DNA of 12,827 bases from CAZYPH01 sp964649095 (GTDB lineage Bacteria; Bdellovibrionota; UBA1018; UBA923). Below the pieces are notes generated by a model that saw only the letters and a program-made list of their open reading frames with translations, searched no databases and was not told the DNA's origin. Position numbers and translations under genes: made by a program. The DNA is taken from assembly GCA_964649095.1 (NCBI GenBank), contig CAZYPH010000064.1, positions 1-12,827 of the forward strand, read 5' to 3'. This document shows, in pieces, positions 1-6,630 of the stretch; position 1 is the first letter of the stretch, and each line of letters begins with the position of its first letter.

Positions 1-965
1 ATATAAGATCGTTTATATGTACAGTGATGTTAATTGTCTTGTACTCTAGTATGGCTCAGGTAGCACACAAGTTTGATTTTTTTGCCGGGCACCAGTTGGT
101 GTTGTGGGGTGCGACATCGTTATTAAGCGCGCCGTTTTGGTGGGGCCTCATTAGTAACGACAAATACTTCGGGCCAGTGGTTCGATGGTTCTATCGATTC
201 GCCTTAATCGCGTTTTTATTATTTATCAGTCAGAACTTTTTTGAGTGGAGCTTGCGTTTTTGGGTTTCGGTGTCGTCTGGGGTGATCATTGTGCCGATGA
301 TTTTGTTTTTGGCCTTTATGATGGCCGCAAATCGTTGGCCTCAACTGCAAAAGTTGTGTGGCGAGCGTTTTTCCAAAAGATTTGATCACTGGGAGAACGA
401 ATTTGCCTCAGTATTCGAGCGCAGTGAGGCTGATGAACAAAAACGCACGGTCAAAGATGTTTTAGCACCGTGGGATGCGTTGTTAATTGCTCATGAGGTA
501 AAACCCGCATCGCGATTGTGCGGAAAAAAATTGAGTGAACTTGATTTGCGTTCTCAGTTTCAGATTACCATTGTCGTAATCAATCGTGCAGGCCATGCCA
601 TGGTAGCGCCCGATCCCGACACGATTATTTGGCCCGACGATGAATTGTTACTGTTATGCCAAGACGAGGCCTACGAACGTTTTCTGGTCTGGCAGAAGGG
701 GCATCATGAAGAGCGCGTGTGGCAAGAGGTCACCGAAAACTATGTGTTACGTCGCGTGGCGATTACGCCCGCATCACCTTGGGCTGGGCGTTCGATTCGA
801 GCCGTGAAAATTAGAGATGAACATAAAGCCCTAGTCGTTGGTGTCGAACGTTTAGTGGGTGCACACCATGAACGCATTTTGAATCCACACTCTGACTTTA
901 TTTTGGAGGCTGACGATCAGGTGTATCTTGTAGGGCGACGCGATCGGTTAGAGGCTATTTTGTAG
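1..965 (+). CDS. Monovalent cation:proton antiporter, C-terminal part with two RCK_C domains (5' end outside window)
   Basis: The reading frame is open to the left edge (first full codon at base 3), so this is the 3' end of a longer gene; the GTG at 24 is probably internal. About 100 residues are hydrophobic, with roughly four membrane segments (for example FALIAFLLFISQNFF and GVIIVPMILFLAFMMAA). A charged linker follows, then two consecutive TrkA-C/RCK_C-like domains. The first runs from about base 470 to 690 (pattern S.L.GKKLSELDLR, then P...I..DDELLLL), the second from about 755 to 962 (S.WAGRSIRAVKIR, then P.SDFILEADDQVYLVG). RCK_C domains bind ligands and gate K+ or Na+ transport, so a CPA-type inner-membrane antiporter regulated through a cytosolic tail is the best fit. 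A potassium channel or symporter of similar layout cannot be excluded without the missing N-terminus. DUF72 follows 5 bases downstream, probably in the same transcript. Confidence 0.75.
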   Translation, partial: IRSFICTVMLIVLYSSMAQVAHKFDFFAGHQLVLWGATSLLSAPFWWGLISNDKYFGPVVRWFYRFALIAFLLFISQNFFEWSLRFWVSVSSGVIIVPMILFLAFMMAANRWPQLQKLCGERFSKRFDHWENEFASVFERSEADEQKRTVKDVLAPWDALLIAHEVKPASRLCGKKLSELDLRSQFQITIVVINRAGHAMVAPDPDTIIWPDDELLLLCQDEAYERFLVWQKGHHEERVWQEVTENYVLRRVAITPASPWAGRSIRAVKIRDEHKALVVGVERLVGAHHERILNPHSDFILEADDQVYLVGRRDRLEAIL

Positions 966-970
966 TATTT

Positions 971-2023
971 ATGGCAATTCAAACGGCGTTGTTTTCACAG
1001 AACCCCTATCAGGCAGCTCTAAAGCGCGACCTGTTATACTTAAAAAAAAGAAGTATCTATTTTGGTACATCTAGCTGGAAGTATGAAGGCTGGCGGGGGC
1101 TTTTGTATCTCAACGACTATCGCAGTCGAAAGGCTTTTGAGGGGCACTGCCTAGAGGAATATGCGCAGATTTTCCCGATGGTGGGAGGTGATTTTTCGTA
1201 CTACCAACCACCATCGGGTAATTTTGTAGACGACTTACTTGCTCAAACTCCTGATGACTTTCGCATTATATTAAAGGCGACAGATATATTTACAATGCGT
1301 CATTTCCCACGTGTGCCCGAGCGGTATCGTGAGCGATCGGGGCAGCGGAATCCCGATTTTTTGAGTGCCGAAACCTACTTAACCCGCTTTTTGAAACCAT
1401 TTGAAACAGTATTGCGGCAGCGGCCCGACACCATCTCTACGACGTTATTTGAGTTCACGGCGTTTGATTTAAGCGCGCAATCATATGATTTAGAGTCTTT
1501 TTGCCGCGATTTGAAGGCTTTTAAACACAATTATGACACCCAGTTTCGGCAGCATGTGGCGCTCGCACCAGGTCGTGCGTTACCAAAAATCGCGGTCGAG
1601 GTGCGTAACCGTGAGTTTTGTACTGAAGAGTTTCATGGCGTGCTTTTAGAGAATGGTTTTGTGCCGTGTTTGACTTTATGGAGTCGTATGCCTTCGCTGC
1701 ATTACCAGTGGGCCTGTTATCAAAAAGCGTTTGAGCGTTATGCTGGTGTGGCGTCGACTATCGAACACGCGCCGCTCGTATTACGCATTATGATGCGACC
1801 AGGACTTGAGCGCGACTATGTCGAAGAACACTACGCGCCATTTGATAAAATAAAAAAAACACTCGAACCCGAACGGCAATTAATTACAGAGATCGGAAAA
1901 CAATATGCAAAAGCTGATGGCGCGCCGCTGCAAATTATCATCAATAACCACTTTGAGGGCTGCTCGCACCAGTCTATTGCAGCGATTGCTCGGGCCCTGT
2001 GTGTCGCTTTAGATAATCAATAA
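971..2023 (+). CDS. DUF72 family protein (YecE-like)
   Basis: A 350-residue protein matching the DUF72/YecE family, a TIM-barrel-like fold whose biochemical role is not established. Visible family signatures are GTSSWKYEGWRG at residues 32-43, EYAQIFP then DFSYYQPPSGNF at 63-85, TPDDFRIILK at 93-102, AVEVRNREF at 208-216 and NNHFEGCSHQSIA near the C-terminus (325-337). The usual family phrase 'VEinstFY' is here VGGDFSYYQPP, a divergent form. It is longer than many members because of about 29 extra N-terminal residues and a longer middle. The ATG is the only reasonable start, since the next Met is residue 70. It lies 5 bases after the antiporter stop with no good Shine-Dalgarno, so translation may be coupled to the upstream gene. 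Its last 50 bases overlap the end of hisS on the other strand. Family assignment is firm; function is unknown. Confidence 0.85.
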   Translation: MAIQTALFSQNPYQAALKRDLLYLKKRSIYFGTSSWKYEGWRGLLYLNDYRSRKAFEGHCLEEYAQIFPMVGGDFSYYQPPSGNFVDDLLAQTPDDFRIILKATDIFTMRHFPRVPERYRERSGQRNPDFLSAETYLTRFLKPFETVLRQRPDTISTTLFEFTAFDLSAQSYDLESFCRDLKAFKHNYDTQFRQHVALAPGRALPKIAVEVRNREFCTEEFHGVLLENGFVPCLTLWSRMPSLHYQWACYQKAFERYAGVASTIEHAPLVLRIMMRPGLERDYVEEHYAPFDKIKKTLEPERQLITEIGKQYAKADGAPLQIIINNHFEGCSHQSIAAIARALCVALDNQ

Positions 2024-3326
2024 GCTGCGTACATGAAATACTTTCGCTCGATTGCGTCTGTCGGTCTTTGATCGTGATGGTTTGAGTGGCGATTTCATTG
2101 GAGCCTATAATCGTTAAGTAGCGACATTTTAACTTCTCAGCCTGCGCAAAAGCCTTTTTCGATTTTTCAGCTGCTTGCGAGGTGATGGCCGCTGTCGAGA
2201 TTCCAGCAGCGTTGAATTGATTTCTTAAAGTATTCGTTAATATTAAAAAATCAGTATATAAATTTTCGTCCATATACGAAAAGTAGATCGCATCATTAAA
2301 AGTTGAACTTGGTAGTAGCGTACGAGTCTCTAAAAACTGAGCAATCGTAACGTCGCCCATACCAAAACCCACACCTGAAAGTTTTTCTCCACCAAACAGG
2401 CCCACTAAGTCGTCGTAGCGACCACCGCCAAATAACGCGCGGTTGTTGTCGGGGTGGGTGTCGAAAACTTCAAAGACAATTCCAGTATAATACGTAAAAC
2501 CACGCATGATGGTTGGGTCATAACGAAAATGCTGGGCAATGTTTAGTTTATGGAGAGCCGCCATCAACGTGGTGAGATGCGCATTTTCTGCGCGATTTTC
2601 TAAAAAAGAATGGATGTTTTTGTCTTGGTTTAGAATTTGGAAAAAACATTTTATCTGTTCCGGTGTCAGCAACAACTTGCTAAGGGTCTGCTCAATTTGT
2701 TCGGTCGACATTTTTGGAGCCGCATCTAACACGCGACCAACCGCGGTGAAGGTCTCGGTAGAATCGAGTTTTAAAAACTCTTTAAATAAGCAGTCGGTTA
2801 AACCACGGTGATTGAGTTTTACGATAAAACCATCTTGAACTTTTAATGCTTTAAAAATTGCGACGATGATTTGGCACATCTCAACGTCTTGTTGAAGGGG
2901 CTGGCCACCAAGTGTGTCGACGTTGAGTTGCCAGTGCTCACGCAAACGCCCACGTTGCGGCCGCTCGTAACGCCAGACGTTAGGGATCGAAAACCAACGT
3001 ATGGGTTTAGGTAGTTCTTGTTGTTTCGCCGCAACCATACGCGCCAGTGTCGGCGTCATTTCGGGGCGAATGGCTAGCTTGCGTTCTCCACGATCGATCA
3101 GTGAGTACAACTGTTCATTGACAATCTCTTCGCTCGATTTCGAGGCGTATAACTCGAAGGGCTCGAGCATAGGTCCATCATATTCTTCATAGCCAAATTG
3201 TTTTAGCGCCGATCGTATAGAATTAAATATATATTCTCGAACGCGAAAATCTTCAGGATAAAAATCGCGTGTGCCTTTATACGGTTGGGTCGAAATTTTT
3301 GGAGATTGTGCCATATGTGCTTGCAT
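1974..3326 (-). CDS. hisS: Histidyl-tRNA synthetase
   Basis: A 450-residue class II synthetase that charges tRNA-His with histidine in the cytoplasm. Motif 1 region: GTRDFYPEDF (18-27) and the helix to YDGPMLEPFELY. Then RPEMTPTLAR (87-96), motif 2 NVWRYERPQRGRLREHWQ (116-133, with the arginine-glutamate pair of the ATP site), the histidine-binding loop MRGFTYYTGIVFEVFD (274-289), and motif 3 LFGGGRYDDLVG...GVGFGMG (298-324). The anticodon-binding domain follows from about 345 (SYMDENLY..., then GISTAAITSQAAEKSKKAFAQAEK). Length is normal. The loop reads RGFTYYTG where E. coli-type enzymes have RGLDYY. The start is either this ATG or the in-frame ATG at 3314 (protein beginning MAQSPK); neither has a strong ribosome site, though a GAG lies 5 bases before the first. 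The final 15-16 residues are read from DNA that also encodes the end of the DUF72 protein. Confidence 0.97.
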   Translation of the reverse strand: MQAHMAQSPKISTQPYKGTRDFYPEDFRVREYIFNSIRSALKQFGYEEYDGPMLEPFELYASKSSEEIVNEQLYSLIDRGERKLAIRPEMTPTLARMVAAKQQELPKPIRWFSIPNVWRYERPQRGRLREHWQLNVDTLGGQPLQQDVEMCQIIVAIFKALKVQDGFIVKLNHRGLTDCLFKEFLKLDSTETFTAVGRVLDAAPKMSTEQIEQTLSKLLLTPEQIKCFFQILNQDKNIHSFLENRAENAHLTTLMAALHKLNIAQHFRYDPTIMRGFTYYTGIVFEVFDTHPDNNRALFGGGRYDDLVGLFGGEKLSGVGFGMGDVTIAQFLETRTLLPSSTFNDAIYFSYMDENLYTDFLILTNTLRNQFNAAGISTAAITSQAAEKSKKAFAQAEKLKCRYLTIIGSNEIATQTITIKDRQTQSSESISCTQLIDYLKRHTGPEQSLQ

Positions 3327-3346
3327 TCTAGCTCAAACAAAAACAA

Positions 3347-3383
3347 TTGGCACGAGTACTCTTAGAGCTTTTGCTAAAGCAAA
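3347..3383. promoter_or_regulatory. Palindrome and weak promoter-like element in the hisS/transporter divergent gap
   Basis: The 84-base gap between divergent hisS and the Na/Pi-type gene contains a perfect 6-2-6 inverted repeat, TTTGCT-AA-AGCAAA (3370-3383). On the plus strand TTGGCA at 3347-3352 could be a -35 element, but the matching -10 position falls inside the palindrome and reads poorly. A repressor operator covering a promoter is one reading. A chance palindrome in AT-rich DNA is the other. Confidence 0.3.
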
Positions 3384-3410
3384 CCTCGCTGCGTTAAACT
3401 GTTAATCGGT

Positions 3411-4355
3411 ATGACAATTCTGAATTCATTCATTTTTATTATGGCTGCCGTAACACTCTTTTTATACGGCCTTCAGAGCTTTACGCGAGAGCTGCAGCAC
3501 TTATCTGGCAGTGTTTTAAAGCGTGGTCTTGAGCGGGCTACGCGACATCGCATTCTGGCTGCGGTTGTCGGCATGGTGTCTACGGCAGTGCTGCAATCGA
3601 GCAGTGCGGTATCGACTTTGGTAATTGCACTAAGCGATGCCAAGCTCTTAACTTTAAAAGCCGCTCTGGCGGTACTCGTGGGTGCGAACTTGGGTACGGC
3701 GAGTACGGCATTTATCGTTTCATTTAAACTGAATCACGTAGGCGCCTATCTGTTAGTCGCGGGTTCTCTTCTAAGTTTAATGCCAATAAAACTGCGGCTT
3801 ATTGGAAAGAGTTTATTCTATTTCGGTCTGATTCTATTTTCTTTAGATCAAATTAGCGTCGTATTGGAACCGGTCTACCACTCGCCCCGGCTTCTGGAAC
3901 TTTTAACGTACGCTGCGCATCCGATGGTAGGTGTTTTTATCGGGCTTACGATAACGGCGCTCGTGCAATCAAGTAGTGTCGTTACTGGTTTGGTCGTACT
4001 TTTGGCGAATGAGGGGTCACTATCCATGATCGGTGCCGTTGCGATAGTCTGTGGGGCGAATATTGGTACCACCGCGACGGGCTTATTTGCTGCGGCACAG
4101 TTAGGACGGTCGGCCCGTGTAATTGCGCTAGCTAATCTTATTTTTAATCTTTTAAGTGTCGTGTTGGTTTTTCCGTTTATTCCCCAACTTGCAGAAGGGG
4201 CTTTGGTTTGGTCACGCAGTGATTTGGGGTTAGCGGTGGCTCTTAGCCACTTGCTATTTAATACGACCGTGATGGCACTAGGGTTATTGTTATTAACGCC
4301 CGTTTGTCGTTGGTTGCAGCGAATGGATTGGCATAAACCAGCTGGGTTGGGTTGA
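3411..4355 (+). CDS. Na+/phosphate cotransporter family membrane protein (Na_Pi_cotrans), short form without PhoU domain
   Basis: A 314-residue, almost wholly hydrophobic inner-membrane protein with the inverted-repeat layout of the Na/Pi cotransporter family (NptA/YjbB/SLC34 type). Each half carries the hallmark QSSS motif followed by GAN(L/I)GT: QSSS at 62-65 with GANLGT at 91-96, and QSSS at 186-189 with GANIGT at 215-220. These motifs form the substrate and Na+ sites in the family. Many bacterial members are about 540 residues, with a C-terminal PhoU-like helical domain; this one stops after the membrane part, at LQRMDWHKPAGLG. Phosphate is the usual substrate, inferred from the family only. 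No pho-type gene is adjacent. It is divergent from hisS and convergent with the toxin gene. Confidence 0.85.
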   Translation: MTILNSFIFIMAAVTLFLYGLQSFTRELQHLSGSVLKRGLERATRHRILAAVVGMVSTAVLQSSSAVSTLVIALSDAKLLTLKAALAVLVGANLGTASTAFIVSFKLNHVGAYLLVAGSLLSLMPIKLRLIGKSLFYFGLILFSLDQISVVLEPVYHSPRLLELLTYAAHPMVGVFIGLTITALVQSSSVVTGLVVLLANEGSLSMIGAVAIVCGANIGTTATGLFAAAQLGRSARVIALANLIFNLLSVVLVFPFIPQLAEGALVWSRSDLGLAVALSHLLFNTTVMALGLLLLTPVCRWLQRMDWHKPAGLG

Positions 4356-4392
4356 GGGTGTTAAACAAGAGTAAACTGGAGTTCCAAAGAAA

Positions 4393-4749
4393 TCAAAGAT
4401 CCAAAAAATCTTTGAGTGCACTTCGTAGAATCTCTTGAATGCCGTCTGGTAGAAGGCCCAAATCTTTACGAAAGAGATCGTTGTCCCAGGCTAGGATTTG
4501 GTCGATAAGGGCATCGCTTTCTTTTTCCAAATTACAGGTGTTTTTTGGAATGCGAACACGCAGTGGGAAAGCGTCTTCTTTTAAGAGGTTTGTTGTAAGC
4601 GGCAGTATCACCGTACTGCCAAGTCCTGATTCCGCAAACTCTGATGGTTGAATCGCAATACAAGGCCGCTGCTTCCCTGGCTTAGTGCCTACCCTGGGTT
4701 CAAGATCTACGATGTAAACATGCCAACGCTGGGGTGTTATTTTTATCAA
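4393..4749 (-). CDS. Type II toxin, MazF/PemK family endoribonuclease
   Basis: A 118-residue protein with the MazF/PemK layout. It has WHVYIVDLEPRVG near the start, KQRPCIAIQ (26-34, including the conserved RP of the RNA-cleaving site), TVILPLTTN (46-54, with the conserved Thr after PL), and DALIDQILAWD (79-89). Family members cut mRNA at short sequences and arrest growth until neutralised by a partner antitoxin. The Gly-Asp usually found before the first strand is replaced by Trp-His. The start is TTG, the only near-terminal start codon that keeps the first strand. It overlaps the antitoxin stop in a TTGA arrangement, so toxin synthesis is probably coupled to antitoxin translation and kept low. 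R28 and T52 or T53 match the expected catalytic positions, so it is probably active, though this is inferred. Confidence 0.88.
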   Translation of the reverse strand: MIKITPQRWHVYIVDLEPRVGTKPGKQRPCIAIQPSEFAESGLGSTVILPLTTNLLKEDAFPLRVRIPKNTCNLEKESDALIDQILAWDNDLFRKDLGLLPDGIQEILRSALKDFLDL

Positions 4750-4979
4750 CGCTTGATCCGCGAGTGTTTTTGAAACTCTTGATTCACTTCGGCGCTTCCA
4801 GCCATGGCGGCTTTAGTCGCGCGCCTCCAGCGTTCAATGCGAGATTGGCGTTCGGTTTGTTGTTCGAGCAGAACGAGACCGGCGCGAACCACTTCAATTT
4901 TGGTCTTCGCACCAAGTTTTACTTTGAGGGATTCGATTTTTTCAGCATCTTCGACCTGAATCATGAGAGGTTTGCCCAT
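4746..4979 (-). CDS. Ribbon-helix-helix antitoxin of the MazF/PemK-type pair
   Basis: A 77-residue protein directly upstream of the toxin and ending within its start codon. The N-terminal half fits a ribbon-helix-helix DNA-binding fold: a short strand (KPLMIQV), a first helix (DAEKIESLKVKLG), a turn (AKT) and a second helix (KIEVVRAGLVLLEQQ). The basic and polar tail (RIERWRRATKAAM... to KHSRIKR) is where antitoxins of this kind usually wrap their toxin. It should neutralise the toxin and, with it, repress their shared promoter. The ATG at 4979 is preferred because it keeps the whole strand, although an in-frame ATG lies at 4964. No Shine-Dalgarno precedes either. The predicted transcription start is only about 5 bases upstream, so translation may be leaderless. 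The fold call is by pattern, not by search. Confidence 0.78.
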   Translation of the reverse strand: MGKPLMIQVEDAEKIESLKVKLGAKTKIEVVRAGLVLLEQQTERQSRIERWRRATKAAMAGSAEVNQEFQKHSRIKR

Positions 4980-4990
4980 ATATATTGTTA

Positions 4991-5019
4991 AGTATACTAG
5001 AAAGTATATCTAGTGTCTA
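4991..5019 (-). promoter_or_regulatory. Toxin-antitoxin promoter with inverted-repeat operator in the spacer
   Basis: On the minus strand, TAGACA (5019-5014) matches the -35 consensus at 5 of 6 positions. TATACT (4996-4991) matches the -10 at 5 of 6, and the spacer is exactly 17 bases. The spacer itself is an inverted repeat, CTAGA-N7-TCTAG (4997-5013). TATACTT also occurs twice on the minus strand, 12 bases apart, once in the spacer and once over the -10. Such a site suits autorepression by the antitoxin. Transcription should begin near 4984, about 5 bases before the antitoxin ATG. Confidence 0.75.
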
Positions 5020-5092
5020 CCTAATACTACCAGGTCTAAAGGCCCATCTTTTCACGTATTTGGTGGAGCAGTCCCAAAAGTTAAAAATGCAA

Positions 5093-5132
5093 AAGCCACA
5101 CTGGTCGCCCAAAACTGGCGCCAGTGTGGCTT
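5093..5132 (-). terminator. Rho-independent terminator of the repeat-protein gene
   Basis: A 12-base perfect inverted repeat (AAGCCACACTGG at 5093-5104 against CCAGTGTGGCTT at 5121-5132) continues, after a one-base bulge, into CGCC/GGCG (5106-5109 and 5117-5120) around a 7-base loop. Reading on the minus strand, the stem is followed by TTTTGCATTTTTAA. It lies 26 bases beyond the stop of the secreted repeat protein. The remaining gap, 5020-5092, shows no gene or clear motif. Confidence 0.88.
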
Positions 5133-5158
5133 CTTGAGTTATCGAAAATGGACTGGTG

Positions 5159-6586
5159 TTAGTTCAACCGAATCCACGTCTCCATAACCCGTCCGTCTTG
5201 TGTGTTGATACGAATATCATGCGTATTAAAACACTGAGTGTGTGCATACGGTTCGGGCATGGTGACGTTGTTGCACCATTGGCCACCTTGTGCGCAGTGG
5301 CGCAGCAGGTGCTGTGTGGCAACCACGGTGGTGGCGGCGATGCGGTTCCATCCAAAATGTTGCCCGCAGCCGTTGTCACCAATGTTCGGCAACGGAAAAC
5401 CTGCCGGAATCACCGATGGTGTTGGCCAAACATACTGCCCTTGTGCTGGTGGTACGGGATACGCAGGGGGTGGCACAGGGTACGCCGGCGGTGGAACTGG
5501 GTACGCCGGTGGTACTGGTGGCACCGGGTAAGCAGGCGGCACCGGCGCCGGATACGCTGGTGGAGGCACGGGATACGCTGGTGGAGGCACGGGATACGCT
5601 GGCGGCACAGGCACTGGCCTCGCTGGTGGTACCGGATAGGCTGGCGGTACTGGCACCGGCCGCGCCGGAGGCACAGGAACGGGTCTTGCCGGTGGGACTC
5701 GTTGCCACTGACCTTCTACCGCTAAACGTGGTCGGCCATATTGAGGCACAAAATAATACACTTCGTTAGGGGCTCCGACGCCCATCCAGGTGCGTTGTTG
5801 ATTCTGCTGATTGCCGTACCAGAATAAACCCCCTAGGCGTTGTGTCGTGTAGCGGTGCACACAGCGAATGCCCGTGTCTATTGATCGGCCGTAGGCATCG
5901 GTGGACATGGCACGGAACGTATCAAAGTGCGCACCGCAGTTTGAAAAGGTGCGGTCATCGGTAGGCATTTGCACGAACGGATTCGCTGTCCAGGTTTCGT
6001 TCCAAGCCCCACTCACTTCGATGCGGTTGGGTTGTGCCGAACCGGGCGGTGTGTCCATGACGCGTATTTGTAAATTGCGGGCCGAGCTATTGGCGTAGCG
6101 ATAAAAACTGCCTTGGTGTTCAAAGAGATCATCGGCTGCGCCAACATAATAGTGCTCTTGAAGCGCGCCATAAGGCCCATCCAGCCGATGCGTTTTATAA
6201 ATTTCACCAAACCCCATGTGGCGGTAGCGACCCTGAGGGTCGTTTCTAAAATACCCCTCGCCGTACCAAAACATAGTAGGGCGGGCTTCGAAATTTTGAT
6301 CTAAACGCCCTTCTTTTTGCGTAAATTTTACGCAACGGACGCCGCTGGGTTGCAAATGTTCAGTGCCGCGCTCATGCACAGCGTAGGTAAAAAAACCGGG
6401 GCCACATTCAAAGGGCGCGATAGGTACGGCCTGTTGTGGTGGACGAGGTCTAGGTCTGGGACCAGGCCGTCCCGGATACCTTGGCTGTGCTGTGGCGCCA
6501 GCCGAGGCCACTAACAATGCGGCGATTCCTAAGCCGAACCAGCGACTTGTCGTCGTGCGAACGAAGAATGATTTAATTTTTATCAT
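5159..6586 (-). CDS. Secreted three-module cysteine-pair protein with Pro-Val-Ala-Tyr repeat linker
   Basis: A 475-residue protein of no family I recognise. It has a signal peptide (positive n-region to R15, hydrophobic WFGLGIAALLVASAG, likely cut after ATA at 33) and a short Pro/Arg-rich segment (35-52). Two related modules follow. Module 1 has C61-G, GVRCV with C85, FWYG at 106-109, MGFGE at 124-128 and VSGAW near 191-195. Module 2 has C217-G, GIRCV with C242, FWYG at 255-258, MGVG at 268-271 and VEGQW near 290-294. A linker at 298-381 is made of units such as PVPPAY and RPVPVPPA. A C-terminal module begins CGQHF with C407 and C431. The Cys spacing is 24, 25 and 24. These pairs look like disulfides, so it probably works in the periplasm or outside the cell. 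The linker may be an extended spacer or wall-spanning arm. A GGGGAG ribosome site lies 12 bases before the ATG, and a strong terminator follows the stop. Confidence 0.85.
   Translation of the reverse strand: MIKIKSFFVRTTTSRWFGLGIAALLVASAGATAQPRYPGRPGPRPRPRPPQQAVPIAPFECGPGFFTYAVHERGTEHLQPSGVRCVKFTQKEGRLDQNFEARPTMFWYGEGYFRNDPQGRYRHMGFGEIYKTHRLDGPYGALQEHYYVGAADDLFEHQGSFYRYANSSARNLQIRVMDTPPGSAQPNRIEVSGAWNETWTANPFVQMPTDDRTFSNCGAHFDTFRAMSTDAYGRSIDTGIRCVHRYTTQRLGGLFWYGNQQNQQRTWMGVGAPNEVYYFVPQYGRPRLAVEGQWQRVPPARPVPVPPARPVPVPPAYPVPPARPVPVPPAYPVPPPAYPVPPPAYPAPVPPAYPVPPVPPAYPVPPPAYPVPPPAYPVPPAQGQYVWPTPSVIPAGFPLPNIGDNGCGQHFGWNRIAATTVVATQHLLRHCAQGGQWCNNVTMPEPYAHTQCFNTHDIRINTQDGRVMETWIRLN
5447..5695 (-). 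repeat. Tandem repeat array encoding the proline-rich linker
   Basis: Degenerate tandem units within the secreted protein gene, read on the minus strand as PVPPPAY, PVPPAY and RPVPVPPA. Two adjacent 21-base copies, 5550-5570 and 5571-5591, are identical, and a partial third begins at 5592. Unit lengths are multiples of three, so copy-number change would keep the frame. The identical copies suggest recent expansion by slippage or unequal exchange. Confidence 0.9.
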
Positions 6587-6630
6587 GCGATTGATAATCT
6601 CCCCTGCTTTTGACGCTAACGAAGGTAAAA

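Noticed and set aside
4395..4413. AAAGAT...ATCTTT hairpin at the end of the toxin gene, considered as a bidirectional terminator.
   Set aside because: It is short, AT-rich and lies inside the coding region; stability would be poor.
4734..4991. Plus-strand open frame of 85 codons over the antitoxin.
   Set aside because: It lies opposite the antitoxin and toxin start, has no ribosome site, and its Phe-rich translation resembles no protein family.
5447..5695. Repeat array considered as a CRISPR or other non-coding repeat.
   Set aside because: Units are contiguous, in multiples of three and translated as PVPPAY-type units; there are no unique spacers.
5156..5769. Several long open frames on both strands across the proline-repeat region (Trp/Arg-rich, Gly/Thr-rich and Ala/Ser-rich translations).
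   Set aside because: They are low-complexity by-products of a GC-rich tandem repeat. Only the minus-strand frame has a signal peptide, conserved Cys modules and a terminator.
6610..6630. TTG at 6610 as start of the oxidoreductase.
   Set aside because: An ATG at 6631 with a good GAAGG site lies just downstream, and the extra residues have no family support.
6587..6630. GATAAT at 6593-6598 as a -10 element for the sugar operon.
   Set aside because: No acceptable -35 sequence lies at 16-18 bases upstream on the plus strand.
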